Part shown: piece after piece, positions 36,224 to 45,083 of the stretch
How positions within the stretch are numbered: position 1 is the first letter of the stretch
How the letters are laid out: every line of letters begins with the position of its first letter
The notes under the pieces: generated by a model
The model's input: only the letters and a program-made list of their open reading frames with translations
Databases searched by the model: none
What the model was told of the DNA's origin: nothing
Assembly (NCBI RefSeq): GCF_018326005.1
Contig: NZ_AP021903.1
Location: forward strand, 1,304,001 to 1,368,000
From: Pseudomonas sp. Seg1
GTDB lineage: Bacteria > Pseudomonadota > Gammaproteobacteria > Pseudomonadales > Pseudomonadaceae
Direction: 5' to 3'
DNA length: 64,000 nucleotides
Program-made: the position numbers and the translations under genes

Positions 36224-36844
36224 TCAGGCGGCGATGCGCAGGTTTTGCAAAACGATCGGGCGCGCCCAGCCGTTATCGAAGTCCAGGGCTTTCTGCTGCT
36301 CGACGATTTCTTCCGGCGGGAATGGCGGGTACGGCTTCTGCAGCAGATCGAGGTCGAATTCGGCAATCGGCAGGTACAGCGGACGCTTTTGCGGCGCAGC
36401 ACCCGGTTCCGGAATCGGTTGGCCGTTGTTCATCACGATCGGGCGAACCCAGCTGCTGTCGAAATCCTGCTGCGACTGTTGAGCCTTGAGCTCTTCTGGC
36501 GGGAACGGTGGGAACGGCTTGTCCAGCAGCTCCGTTTCGAACTCGGCGATCGGCAGGAACAACGGCTCTGGCGGACGCACTTCGGTTTCGACGACATTGC
36601 ATTCGCGCTGCTCGATGATGTGCGCGTGCAACTCGCTGCCCACGGTCGGCTCTTCAGTGCTGTTAAGGTCAACCGGTGGAAACTTGCCGCAGGCAGGCAC
36701 CACTTCACTCGTCTGTTCGGCCAGCGCCTGGGCAAAGAAATCCTGCCACAGGTGACTGACGCCGCTCAGTGCTTGAGTGTTTTGACGGCTGAAATCGCCA
36801 TGGGGCGAAATGTAGCCAATCGATGTGGGAAGAATGCCTGACAT
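36224..36844 (-). CDS. Protein with 61-residue tandem repeat, function unknown
   Basis: 206 residues. Two copies of one unit are visible at about 94-137 and 155-198: [20 protein letters not shown] with FPPEEL and [10 protein letters not shown], then [20 protein letters not shown] with FPPEEI and [10 protein letters not shown]. The period is 61 residues. The N-terminal 90 residues contain three Cys and no signal peptide. I do not recognise the family. It converges with the extensin-like gene (three-base gap) and diverges from rsmJ. Confidence 0.75.
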   Translation of the reverse strand: MSGILPTSIGYISPHGDFSRQNTQALSGVSHLWQDFFAQALAEQTSEVVPACGKFPPVDLNSTEEPTVGSELHAHIIEQRECNVVETEVRPPEPLFLPIAEFETELLDKPFPPFPPEELKAQQSQQDFDSSWVRPIVMNNGQPIPEPGAAPQKRPLYLPIAEFDLDLLQKPYPPFPPEEIVEQQKALDFDNGWARPIVLQNLRIAA

Positions 36845-36937
36845 TTTTTTCGGTTGACGCTCAGCTCTGGCAAAATGCGCGTTGATTGGGTTATCGGCGG
36901 TTTTTGCCGATCCTTAACTTTTTTGAGCGTGTTTTCC

Positions 36938-37720
36938 ATGATTGAGCAACCCGCGGCCTGCCGCATCCATGTCGAAGCCCTCGGCCCGACGTTTGAAGCG
37001 CAAGCCGAGCAGTGGGCCGAACGCCTGGGTCTGCCGTTGCAAGTGGCCAACGGCGAGTTCGCCTTGCAGGTCGGTGAGCAGGGTTTGCAGCTCCAGCAAC
37101 TCGGCCCGGATGCACCGGGGCCGGTACGCGTGGACTTCGTCGAGGGCGGCGCGGCGCATCGGCGGTTGTACGGCGGCGGTAGCGGGCAGATGATCGCCAA
37201 GGCTGTCGGCATCGCCCAAGGCGTGCGCCCGCGGGTGCTGGATGCCACGGCGGGATTGGGCAAGGATGCGTTCGTGCTGGCCAGTCTTGGTTGCGAGATG
37301 AGCCTGATCGAGCGCCAACCGCTGATCGGTGCGTTGCTGGAGGATGGTCTGGCGCGTGGCGCGGAAGATTTCGATGTGGCGCCGATCGTGGCGCGGATGA
37401 AATTGCTCAAGGGCAACTCCATCGAGGTCATGCGCAACTGGGAAGGCGAGCCGCCGCAGGTGATCTACCTCGACCCGATGTTCCCCCATCGTGAAAAAAC
37501 CGCACTGGTGAAGAAGGAAATGCGCCTGTTCCGGCCGCTGGTCGGGGATGATCCGGATGCCCCGGCGCTGCTGGCAGCGGCACTGGCATTGGCGACCCAT
37601 CGTGTGGTGGTCAAACGCCCGCGCAAGGCGCCGTGTATTGAAGGGCCTAAGCCGAGTCATGCGCTGGATGGTAAATCCAGCCGGTATGACATCTACCCGA
37701 AGAAAGCGCTCAAGCCTTGA
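36938..37720 (+). CDS. rsmJ: 16S rRNA (guanine-1516-N2)-methyltransferase RsmJ
   Basis: 260 residues from the ATG at 36938; a 28-codon upstream extension is AT-rich leader and was not used. The Rossmann methyltransferase core shows [19 protein letters not shown] (SAM loop), [17 protein letters not shown] and the motif [19 protein letters not shown]. It methylates G1516 of 16S rRNA. Length matches the YhiQ/RsmJ family. Confidence 0.93.
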   Translation: MIEQPAACRIHVEALGPTFEAQAEQWAERLGLPLQVANGEFALQVGEQGLQLQQLGPDAPGPVRVDFVEGGAAHRRLYGGGSGQMIAKAVGIAQGVRPRVLDATAGLGKDAFVLASLGCEMSLIERQPLIGALLEDGLARGAEDFDVAPIVARMKLLKGNSIEVMRNWEGEPPQVIYLDPMFPHREKTALVKKEMRLFRPLVGDDPDAPALLAAALALATHRVVVKRPRKAPCIEGPKPSHALDGKSSRYDIYPKKALKP

Positions 37721-37730
37721 GACCGAGTCG

Positions 37731-37830
37731 CGCCAATCGCTGGCAAGCAGCTCCCACAGGTTTTGGTAGTGTGCACACAATTGGTGATCGCACTCTGATC
37801 CCTGTGGGAGCTGGCTTGCCAGCGATGGCG
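37731..37830. repeat. REP doublet between rsmJ and mexL
   Basis: An inverted arm ending in AAGCAGCTCCCACAGG at 37760 and a direct arm CCTGTGGGAGCTGGCTTGCC at 37801-37830 flank about 40 bases. It separates convergent genes. Confidence 0.8.
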
Positions 37831-37851
37831 TCAGTACAGACACCGCAGAAA

Positions 37852-38487
37852 CTAGGGTCTGTAAGCCCGCATAAACAACTCCACCACTTCCCGCACATGG
37901 CTCTCTGAAGCCTCTTCGCTCAGCGGCTCGCCGCAGCCATACAACAAGCGAAAATTCCCTGCGCCTTTGATCAGGCAGAAGAAATGCTCGGCCGCATTAC
38001 GCGGCAGGTCGATGCTCAGTGCGCCCGTCTCGTGGATGCGCGTTAACAGCCGCTCCATGCCCTGCACCATGCGCTGCGGGCCCGCTTCAAAGAAGATCAG
38101 CGACAGATTCGGATCCTGACTGCCGAGCGCCATGATCAAACGATGCAGATTCACCGACTCATCGCTGTTGATCAGTTGGTGAAAGCCTCGCGCAATGTTC
38201 AGCAACACATTTTCCACGGCAATGCCTTCCGGCAATTCGAAGAACAGCGGTGGCAGTTGCTCCTCGCATTTGGCCATCACGGCGGCGGAAAACAGCGTCT
38301 CCTTGTCGTTGAAATGGCTGTAGACCGTCAGCTTCGACACGCCGGCCTCGGCAGCGACCGCGTCCATGCTGGTGTTGGCATAGCCGTGACTCAGAAAAAG
38401 AATTTTCGCCGCGTCGAGGATCGCCTGGCGCTTGGCCAGATCCTTGGGGCGGCCCGGGCCGTTTGGAGCTGAAAGATTGTTCGACAT
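37852..38487 (-). CDS. mexL: MexL, TetR-family repressor of mexJK
   Basis: 211 residues with an N-terminal HTH (about 20-65: RQAILDAAKILFLSHGYANT, MDAVAAEAGVSKLTVYSHFN) and a TetR ligand domain. It is divergent from an RND efflux pair, the mexL-mexJ-mexK layout of P. aeruginosa (PA3678-3676), where MexL represses itself and mexJK. Palindromes that fit its operator lie in the shared promoter region. The name rests on gene order and family. Confidence 0.87.
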   Translation of the reverse strand: MSNNLSAPNGPGRPKDLAKRQAILDAAKILFLSHGYANTSMDAVAAEAGVSKLTVYSHFNDKETLFSAAVMAKCEEQLPPLFFELPEGIAVENVLLNIARGFHQLINSDESVNLHRLIMALGSQDPNLSLIFFEAGPQRMVQGMERLLTRIHETGALSIDLPRNAAEHFFCLIKGAGNFRLLYGCGEPLSEEASESHVREVVELFMRAYRP

Positions 38488-38498
38488 TCTTCGCTTTT

Positions 38499-38547
38499 AA
38501 TACTGGACTGGTGAGTTTGCTATTAATAACATACCGGCCAGTATAAT
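38499..38547. promoter_or_regulatory. mexL-mexJ operator and mexJ promoter
   Basis: ATACCGGCCAGTAT (38531-38544) is a palindrome with one mismatch pair, and a related half, ATACTGGACTGGT (38500-38512), lies 30 bases away. The palindrome sits in the spacer of a likely mexJ promoter, TTGCTA (38517-38522) and TATAAT (38542-38547) with 19-base spacing, and overlaps the -10 box. A repressor bound there would block transcription. MexL as the binder is inferred. Confidence 0.6.
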
Positions 38548-38581
38548 TATTCCAAGCACCATTAGCGAAAGGTCCGTCACC

Positions 38582-39682
38582 ATGTTCCGCCATGCGTTGT
38601 CCTTTGCGTTGCCAGCCTGTCTGGCATTTTTATTATCGGCATGCGGTCAGGAAGAGGTGACGCAAGTGGCCGTGCGACCGGCCATGGTGGTGCAGCCAGA
38701 GCCTTCGGCGCAGGCGATGGAAAGTTATCCGGGCGAAGTCCGCGCCCGTTACGAGCCGAGTCTGGCGTTCCGCATCGGTGGCAAAGTCAGCCGACGACTG
38801 GTTGACGAAGGCCAGCGCGTGAAGGCCGATCAGCCACTCGCCGAACTCGATCCGCAGGATGTGCGCCTGCAACTGGAAGCCACCCGCGCCCAAGTCGCAG
38901 CTGCCGAAGCCAATCTGAATCTGGTGCGCGCCGAGCGTGATCGCTACAAGACCTTGATGGATCGGCAGATGGTCAGCCGCTCCGCGTACGACAACGCCGA
39001 GAATCTCTACCGCTCCGGCGAAGCCCGTCTCAAGCAAATCAAAGCCGAATTCAACGTGTCGACCAATCAGGCCAGTTACGCGGTTTTGCGTGCGCCACAG
39101 GATGGCGTGGTGGCCCAGCGTTCGGTGGAAGTCGGCCAGGTCGTCGCGGCCGGGCAAACTGTATTCACCCTCGCCACAGACGGCGAGCGTGAAGTGTTGA
39201 TCAGCCTGCCGGAGCAGAGTTTTGGCCGCTTCAAGGTCGGGCAGCCGGTGACGGTCGAGTTGTGGACGCAGCAGAACCAGCGTTTTGCCGGGCAGATCCG
39301 CGAGCTGTCTCCCGCCGCCGATCCGCGCTCTCGCACCTTCGCCGCACGCATCTCTTTCACCAGCGGCAAAGTCCCGGCCGAGCTCGGCCAGAGCGCCCGG
39401 GTGTTCGTGCAGTCTGCCGATGTCGTGCCGCTGTCCGTTCCACTGTCGGCGCTGACCGCTGAAAACGGCGCGACCTACGTCTGGGTCGTCAACGCCAACA
39501 ACACGCTGAAGAAAACGCCCGTGCGCGTCGGCCCGTTCGGCGAGAAAACCGTGCCGGTGCTCGAAGGTTTGAACGCCAGCGATTGGGTGGTCGCCGCAGG
39601 TGTGCATGTGCTGCTCGAAGGGCAGCAGGTGCGTCCCGTGGATCGCTCCAACCGTGTGGTCAATCTGGCGGACAAGGAGTAA
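38582..39682 (+). CDS. mexJ: MexJ, RND efflux membrane-fusion lipoprotein
   Basis: 366 residues. The lipobox FLLSACG places the lipid anchor near residue 21. The adaptor order is visible: a first lipoyl half (SLAFRIGGKVSRRLVDEGQR), a coiled-coil hairpin (about 95-150), a second lipoyl half (LRAPQDGVVAQRSVEVGQVV) and beta-barrel and membrane-proximal domains. It links MexK in the inner membrane to an outer-membrane channel. No channel gene is present; MexJK in PAO1 recruits OprM or OpmH. Six bases separate it from mexK. Confidence 0.9.
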   Translation: MFRHALSFALPACLAFLLSACGQEEVTQVAVRPAMVVQPEPSAQAMESYPGEVRARYEPSLAFRIGGKVSRRLVDEGQRVKADQPLAELDPQDVRLQLEATRAQVAAAEANLNLVRAERDRYKTLMDRQMVSRSAYDNAENLYRSGEARLKQIKAEFNVSTNQASYAVLRAPQDGVVAQRSVEVGQVVAAGQTVFTLATDGEREVLISLPEQSFGRFKVGQPVTVELWTQQNQRFAGQIRELSPAADPRSRTFAARISFTSGKVPAELGQSARVFVQSADVVPLSVPLSALTAENGATYVWVVNANNTLKKTPVRVGPFGEKTVPVLEGLNASDWVVAAGVHVLLEGQQVRPVDRSNRVVNLADKE

Positions 39683-39688
39683 GTCCCG

Positions 39689-42600
39689 ATGCGCTTCAAC
39701 CTTTCCGAATGGGCGTTGCGTAATCGCCAGATCGTACTGTTCGTGATGCTTTTGCTGGCGATCGTCGGTGCGTTGTCCTACACCAAACTGGGTCAGAGTG
39801 AAGACCCGCCATTCACCTTCAAGGCCATGGTCATCCAGACCCGCTGGCCGGGTGCGACCGCGCAGGAAGTTTCGCGCCAGGTCACCGAGCGTATCGAAAA
39901 GAAGCTGATGGAAACCGGTGAGTACGAACGTATTGTTTCGTTCTCGCGTCCCGGTGAATCGCAGGTCACCTTTATTGCCCGCGATTCGATGCATTCCAAG
40001 GAAATCCCCGACCTCTGGTATCAGGTGCGCAAGAAAGTCGGCGACATCCGCCAGACCTTGCCGCCGGGCATTCAGGGACCATTCTTCAACGATGAATTCG
40101 GCACCACGTTCGGCAATATCTACGCGTTGACCGGCGACGGTTTCGACTACGCCGTGCTCAAGGATTACGCCGATCGCATCCAGATTCAGCTGCAACGGGT
40201 CAAGGATGTCGGCAAGGTCGATCTGCTCGGTTTGCAGGACGAAAAGATCTGGGTCGAACTGTCCAACGTCAAACTCGCCACCCTCGGCTTGCCGCTGGCG
40301 GCGGTGCAGCAGGCGCTGGAAGAGCAGAACGCGGTATCCACTGCCGGCTTCTTCGAAACCAGCAGCGAGCGATTGCAGCTACGGGTTTCGGGGAATTTTC
40401 AGACAGTCGATGAGATAAAAAACTTTCCGATCCGGGTCGGCGATCGTACGTTCCGCATCTCCGATGTCGCCGACGTGCGTCGCGGTTTCAATGATCCACC
40501 GGCGCCGCGCATGCGTTTCATGGGCGAAGACGCGATCGGTCTGGCCGTGGCGATGAAGGACGGCGGTGACATTCTGGTGTTGGGTAAAGCGCTGGAAGGC
40601 GAGTTTTCGCGCATCCAGAAAAACCTTCCGGCCGGCATGCAGTTGCGCAAGGTCTCCGATCAGCCTGCGGCGGTGAAAACCGGGGTTGGCGAGTTCGTCC
40701 AGGTGCTGGTCGAAGCGTTGGCGATTGTGTTGCTGGTGAGTTTTTTCTCCCTCGGCGTGCGCACCGGCATGGTCGTCGCGCTGACGATTCCGCTGGTGCT
40801 GGCGATGACCTTCGCCTGCATGTATTACCTCGGCATCGGCCTGCACAAGATTTCCCTTGGCGCGTTGGTGCTGGCGCTGGGGCTGCTGGTGGACGACGCG
40901 ATCATTGCCGTGGAAATGATGGCGATCAAAATGGAGCAGGGCTTCGACCGGATCCGCGCGGCGAGCTATGCCTGGACCAGCACGGCGTTTCCGATGCTCA
41001 CCGGAACGCTGATCACCGCCGCAGGCTTTCTGCCGATTGCCACGGCGCAGTCGGGCACCGGCGAATACACCCGGTCGATCTTTCAGGTAGTGACCATCGC
41101 GCTGCTCGCGTCATGGGTGGCGGCGGTGATGTTCGTGCCGTACCTGGGGGAAAAGCTCCTGCCGGATCTGGCGAAAATTCATGCGGCCAAACACGGCACG
41201 GCTGGTGGTCAGCCGGACCCTTACGGCACGCCGTTCTATCAGCGGGTTCGTCGTTTGGTCGAGTGGTGCGTAGCGCATCGCAAGACCGTGATCTTGCTGA
41301 CAGTCGGGCTGTTTGTCGCCTCGGTGATGTTGTTCCGCTTCGTGCCTCAGCAGTTCTTCCCGGCTTCGAATCGGCTGGAACTGATGGTTGATCTGAAACT
41401 GGCTGAAGGTGCTTCGTTGGCGAACACCACGGCTGAGGTCAAGCGACTTGAAGCGATGCTCAAGGAGCACGCCGGTATCGACAATTATGTGGCGTATGTC
41501 GGTACGGGCTCGCCGCGTTTTTATCTGCCGCTCGATCAGCAGTTGCCCGCAGCGAGCTTTGCGCAATTTGTGGTGCTGGCGAAAAACATCGAGGAGCGTG
41601 AAGCCTTGCGCAGCTGGCTGATCGACACCCTCAACGAACAATTCCCGGCGCTGCGCTCGCGGGTCACGCGCTTGGAAAACGGTCCGCCGGTTGGCTATCC
41701 GGTGCAGTTCCGTGTCACTGGCGAGCACATCGAGGAAGTCCGTGCTTTGGCGCGCAAGGTTGCGGCCAAGGTTCGCGAGAATCCGCATGTGGTTAACGTG
41801 CATCTGGATTGGGAGGAGCCGAGCAAGGTTGTCTACCTGAACATTGATCAGGATCGCGCCCGGGCGCTTGGCGTGAGCACTGCGAATCTGGCGAAATTCC
41901 TGCAGAGTTCGTTGACCGGGTCCAGCGTCAGTCAGTACCGCGAAGACAATGAGTTGATCGAGATTCTGCTGCGCGGCACGGTGCATGAGCGTACTGAACT
42001 GTCGTTGTTGCCGAGTCTGGCGGTGCCGACGGATAACGGTCGCAGTGTGGCGTTGTCGCAGATTGCCACGCTGGAATACGGCTTTGAGGAAGGCATTATC
42101 TGGCACCGTAATCGTCTGCCGAACGTGACTGTGCGGGCGGACATTTATGGCAAGGAGCAGCCGGCGACGCTGGTCAAGCAGATCATGCCAACGCTGGATT
42201 CGATTCGCGCTGAGTTGCCGGATGGTTATCTGCTGGATGTCGGCGGCACGGTGGAGGATTCGGAGCGCGGGCAGAAGTCGGTGAATGCCGGGGTGCCGAT
42301 GTTCATTGTCGTGGTGCTGACGCTTTTGATGGTGCAGTTGCGCAGTTTTTCGCGTACGGCGATGGTGTTTTTGACGGCGCCGTTGGGGTTGATCGGGGTG
42401 ACGTTGTTTTTGATGGTGTTCCGGCAGCCGTTCGGGTTTGTGGCGATGTTGGGGACGATCGCGTTGTCCGGGATGATCATGCGTAATTCGGTGATTCTGG
42501 TGGATCAGATCGAGCAGGATATTGCTTCTGGGCTCAAGCCTTGGCAGGCGATTATCGAGGCTACGGTGCGGCGTTTTCGGCCGATTGTGTTGACGGCTCT

Positions 42601-42757
42601 GGCGGCGGTTCTGGCGATGATTCCGTTGTCGCGCAGTGTGTTTTTTGGGCCTATGGCGGTGGCGATCATGGGGGGGTTGATTGTTGCGACTGCGCTGACG
42701 CTGTTGTTTTTGCCTGCTTTGTATGCGGCTTGGTTCAGGGTTCGGCGGGAGGCTTGA
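39689..42757 (+). CDS. mexK: MexK, RND efflux transporter
   Basis: 1022 residues with the RND duplicated layout: TM1 at the N-terminus, a large periplasmic loop, TMs 2-6 with the proton-relay LGLLVDDAIIAVEMM, a second loop and TMs 7-12 ending near residue 1017. It pumps drugs out using proton influx; MexJK of P. aeruginosa exports triclosan, erythromycin and tetracycline. Length and partner gene match MexK. Codon usage in the last 600 bases is less GC-rich at third positions and has many G runs. Confidence 0.92.
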   Translation: MRFNLSEWALRNRQIVLFVMLLLAIVGALSYTKLGQSEDPPFTFKAMVIQTRWPGATAQEVSRQVTERIEKKLMETGEYERIVSFSRPGESQVTFIARDSMHSKEIPDLWYQVRKKVGDIRQTLPPGIQGPFFNDEFGTTFGNIYALTGDGFDYAVLKDYADRIQIQLQRVKDVGKVDLLGLQDEKIWVELSNVKLATLGLPLAAVQQALEEQNAVSTAGFFETSSERLQLRVSGNFQTVDEIKNFPIRVGDRTFRISDVADVRRGFNDPPAPRMRFMGEDAIGLAVAMKDGGDILVLGKALEGEFSRIQKNLPAGMQLRKVSDQPAAVKTGVGEFVQVLVEALAIVLLVSFFSLGVRTGMVVALTIPLVLAMTFACMYYLGIGLHKISLGALVLALGLLVDDAIIAVEMMAIKMEQGFDRIRAASYAWTSTAFPMLTGTLITAAGFLPIATAQSGTGEYTRSIFQVVTIALLASWVAAVMFVPYLGEKLLPDLAKIHAAKHGTAGGQPDPYGTPFYQRVRRLVEWCVAHRKTVILLTVGLFVASVMLFRFVPQQFFPASNRLELMVDLKLAEGASLANTTAEVKRLEAMLKEHAGIDNYVAYVGTGSPRFYLPLDQQLPAASFAQFVVLAKNIEEREALRSWLIDTLNEQFPALRSRVTRLENGPPVGYPVQFRVTGEHIEEVRALARKVAAKVRENPHVVNVHLDWEEPSKVVYLNIDQDRARALGVSTANLAKFLQSSLTGSSVSQYREDNELIEILLRGTVHERTELSLLPSLAVPTDNGRSVALSQIATLEYGFEEGIIWHRNRLPNVTVRADIYGKEQPATLVKQIMPTLDSIRAELPDGYLLDVGGTVEDSERGQKSVNAGVPMFIVVVLTLLMVQLRSFSRTAMVFLTAPLGLIGVTLFLMVFRQPFGFVAMLGTIALSGMIMRNSVILVDQIEQDIASGLKPWQAIIEATVRRFRPIVLTALAAVLAMIPLSRSVFFGPMAVAIMGGLIVATALTLLFLPALYAAWFRVRREA

Positions 42758-42945
42758 TTTTTTTGGGCTTGGCGGCCTTCGGGCCGACCAGGTTCTTGGG
42801 TTTTGGGTGAATATCCGTTTCTGCGGGTGTTGTCGCTGGCGGTTTCGCTCTTACAGCGAGTCACCTTTTCCAAACGCCGAAAAGGTAACCCAAAAGGCTT
42901 TGCCCTGACGTTCGGCCCTCGCTGTGGCTCGGGTCCCTTCGTTAC

Positions 42946-43049
42946 GGGATTGATCCGGGGGCATCGCCTCCGGTTTGCTTCGCTGCACCTCCTCTCGATG
43001 TGTTCGACTTCGTCGAACGGTCGCTGCGCTCCCCCCCCGGATCAATCCC
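42946..43049. repeat. Large inverted repeat, folded element
   Basis: GGGATTGATCCGGGGG (42946-42961) and its perfect reverse complement (43034-43049) enclose 72 bases that contain another hairpin, TTCGAC/GTCGAA (43008-43021). The whole would fold as one branched cruciform or RNA structure. Confidence 0.7.
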
Positions 43050-43150
43050 TCCACTCAGCCTGCCGACGGGCTCTAAGATCAAAAGCCGCAGCCGAGCTAA
43101 CGCTCATCCTGTTGAGTGGTTAGAGCAGAAGCGATCTGCTCTTGCTCTTC

Positions 43151-43580
43151 TGTGGGAGGAAGCCTGCTCGCGATGGCGGCCTGACAGCCGACCTGTTGCT
43201 CGCAGATGTGCGCAATCCAACTGTAGGAGTGAGCCTGCTCGCGATGACGGCCTGACAGCCGCCCCATTTCTATCTGAACGCACCCAATCCAAATTGTGGG
43301 AGCTGGCTTGCCAGCGATGACGGCCCGCCAGCCGCCCCATTTCTATCTGAACGCACCCGATCCAAATTGTGGGAGCTGGCTTGCCAGCGATGACGGCCCG
43401 CCAGCCGCCCCATTTCTATCTGAACGAATCCAATCTAAATTGTGGGAGCTGGCTTGCCAGCGATGACGGCCCGCCAGCCGCCCTATTTCTATCTGAACGA
43501 ACCCAATCCAAATTGTGGGAGCTGGCTTGCCAGCGATGGCGGCCTGCCAGCCGCTCCATTTCTATCTGAATACCCTTGGC
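43151..43580. repeat. Tandem array of six 73-bp REP-containing units
   Basis: Units begin at 43151, 43222, 43295, 43368, 43441 and 43514, giving steps of 71, 73, 73, 73 and 73 bases. Each unit has a REP core (GGGAGCTGGCTTGCCAGCGA in the last four; TGTGGGAGGA/TGTAGGAGT types in the first two), then GACGGCCCGCCAGCCGCC and CCATTTCTATCTGAACG. The last four are nearly identical, so the array expanded recently by tandem duplication. Confidence 0.9.
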
Positions 43581-43694
43581 CCGTTCTGCCTCCGTCACTT
43601 CCTACATCTTTTTCAGAAACCTCCGATATTGAGCCTCGGCGCCTCGGATGCTGTACTCCAGCCTCTGCTTTCCAGCGTTCCTGAGTTTGTCTTG

Positions 43695-45083
43695 ATGAAA
43701 AAGCCGCCAGCATTGAAAGGCAGAACTGACCGGGTCTTCGACTTATTGGTGCGTCCGCCTCACAAGCAACGTTTGGCGGATTATCTCGCGTTGCTCAAGC
43801 CGCTCGATGATCAAGGGCGTTATCTGCCCTTTGAAGCGTTGCGCTATCGCTGGGCGGCGGGGCTGGATGTCAATTTGTGTTGGGCTCTTGTCAAGAAGGC
43901 GCGGGTTGCGCAGTACGTCGATTTGCTGCCGTTGGGAGAGCCGGTGCAGTGGGGCAAGTATTTGCTAACGCCGTTGGCGCAGAGAACCCTTTCGATTGTG
44001 GATCGGCAGACGACCAGTGCCGCGCTGGACTACATGACCAGTCAGATCGGCGAGCGGGCGCATTTCAGTTATTTGCTGAATGATCTGATTGAGGACGAAG
44101 CGATCGCCAGCAGTCAGCTGGAAGGTGCTGCGACGACCACGCGTGTGGCCAAGGACATGCTCAAGCGTCAGCGCCAGCCGCGTACGCCGGACGAGCGTAT
44201 GGTCATGGGTAACTACCGGATGATGAATTTCGCTTGGGAAAAACGCTACGAACCTTTGAGTGTCGAGTTGATCAGCGCGATGCATCGGGTTGGCGTCGAG
44301 GGGATTGATGACGAGCAGTATTCTCCCGGTATGTTCAGGGCGAATGATGAAGTGGTTGTTCAGGACGGTGCAGGCAACACTGTGCATCGGCCGCCCCCTG
44401 CCACCGGGCTGGTCTTGCGGCTGGAGCGGCTTTCGCAGTGGATCAATCTTGCCCATGAGTTACCTCACCATAAGGCCTATCTGCATCCGCTGATCAAGGC
44501 GATCACGCTGCACTTTGCCTTGGGCTATGAGCATCCGTTTCGTGACGGTAATGGCCGGGTCGCGAGGGCGTTGTTTTATTGGTTCATGTTCAAGAACGAG
44601 TTCGCGGCGTTTCGCTACATTGCGATCAGTCTGTTGTTGCGTAATGCACCGGTGAAGTATGGACGTTCATATCTGCATACCGAGGCGGATGAGCTGGATC
44701 TGACCTACTTCATCGAGTTCCAGTGTTCGGTGATCGTGCGGGCGGTGAGCCGTTTTGATGAGGCATGGCGCAAGAGCGTGGCGTTCAGCGAGGACTTCGA
44801 GCGGTGGCTGACGAGGGCGGGATTCTTTGAGCGGCTGACGGAGCCGCAGCGGTCGCTGTATCAGGCTGCCAAGAACGGCGTGGCGAAGGAGTTTACGGCA
44901 GGCAATGTGATGGAGCATCTTGGCTGCTCTTGCAATTCAGCGATGTCGACGCTCAACGGGCTGGTCGAGTTGCAGATTTTCGAGAAGAGAAAAATGGGCT
45001 CCGAGTGGGTGTTCTTCTTGCACATTGCCAATGAATTGAAAAACGGGAGCGAGCGATCTCGCTCCCGTTCGGAGTCGGCTTAA
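43695..45083 (+). CDS. Fic-domain AMPylase-type protein with built-in inhibitory motif
   Basis: 462 residues from the ATG at 43695. The frame continues 60 codons upstream but only through the REP array, so that part is rejected. The Fic active site HPFRDGNGR is intact at 280-288. An inhibitory helix motif S/T-xxx-E-G is present as SSQLEG at 139-144, placing it in the class with the inhibitory helix N-terminal to the Fic fold. A C-terminal winged-helix-like part (about 395-445, EFTAGNVMEHLGCSCNSAMS) follows, as in Fic/DUF4172-type proteins. It likely transfers AMP to a target protein; target unknown. No ribosome site stands out. Confidence 0.85.
   Translation: MKKPPALKGRTDRVFDLLVRPPHKQRLADYLALLKPLDDQGRYLPFEALRYRWAAGLDVNLCWALVKKARVAQYVDLLPLGEPVQWGKYLLTPLAQRTLSIVDRQTTSAALDYMTSQIGERAHFSYLLNDLIEDEAIASSQLEGAATTTRVAKDMLKRQRQPRTPDERMVMGNYRMMNFAWEKRYEPLSVELISAMHRVGVEGIDDEQYSPGMFRANDEVVVQDGAGNTVHRPPPATGLVLRLERLSQWINLAHELPHHKAYLHPLIKAITLHFALGYEHPFRDGNGRVARALFYWFMFKNEFAAFRYIAISLLLRNAPVKYGRSYLHTEADELDLTYFIEFQCSVIVRAVSRFDEAWRKSVAFSEDFERWLTRAGFFERLTEPQRSLYQAAKNGVAKEFTAGNVMEHLGCSCNSAMSTLNGLVELQIFEKRKMGSEWVFFLHIANELKNGSERSRSRSESA
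45037..45069 (-). terminator. Terminator of the DUF4197 gene, inside the Fic 3' end
   Basis: Twelve-base perfect arms (45042-45053 and 45058-45069) with a CGAT loop. Read on the minus strand the stem is followed by TTTTT (the A run at 45039-45043), so it ends minus-strand transcription. It lies within the last codons of the plus-strand Fic gene (SERSRSRSE). Confidence 0.8.

Larger units (their letters stand above)
42758..43694. other. Gene-free region with repeat element and tandem REP array
   Basis: 937 bases. The first part (42760-43110) is a GC-rich element with nested inverted repeats of a type I associate with dispersed Pseudomonas intergenic repeats. The second part (43151-43580) is a six-unit tandem array. 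The remaining 110 bases lead into the Fic gene. Open frames across the array shift frame every unit and are not genes. Confidence 0.75.

Noticed and set aside
43151..43580. Possible CRISPR array or repeat-protein gene
   Set aside because: Units are 73 bp with conserved sequence over the whole unit, no variable spacers and no cas genes; open frames change frame each unit because 73 is not a multiple of three.
43515..43694. N-terminal 60-codon extension of the Fic protein
   Set aside because: It is encoded by the last REP unit and flanking DNA; the recognisable protein begins near the ATG at 43695.
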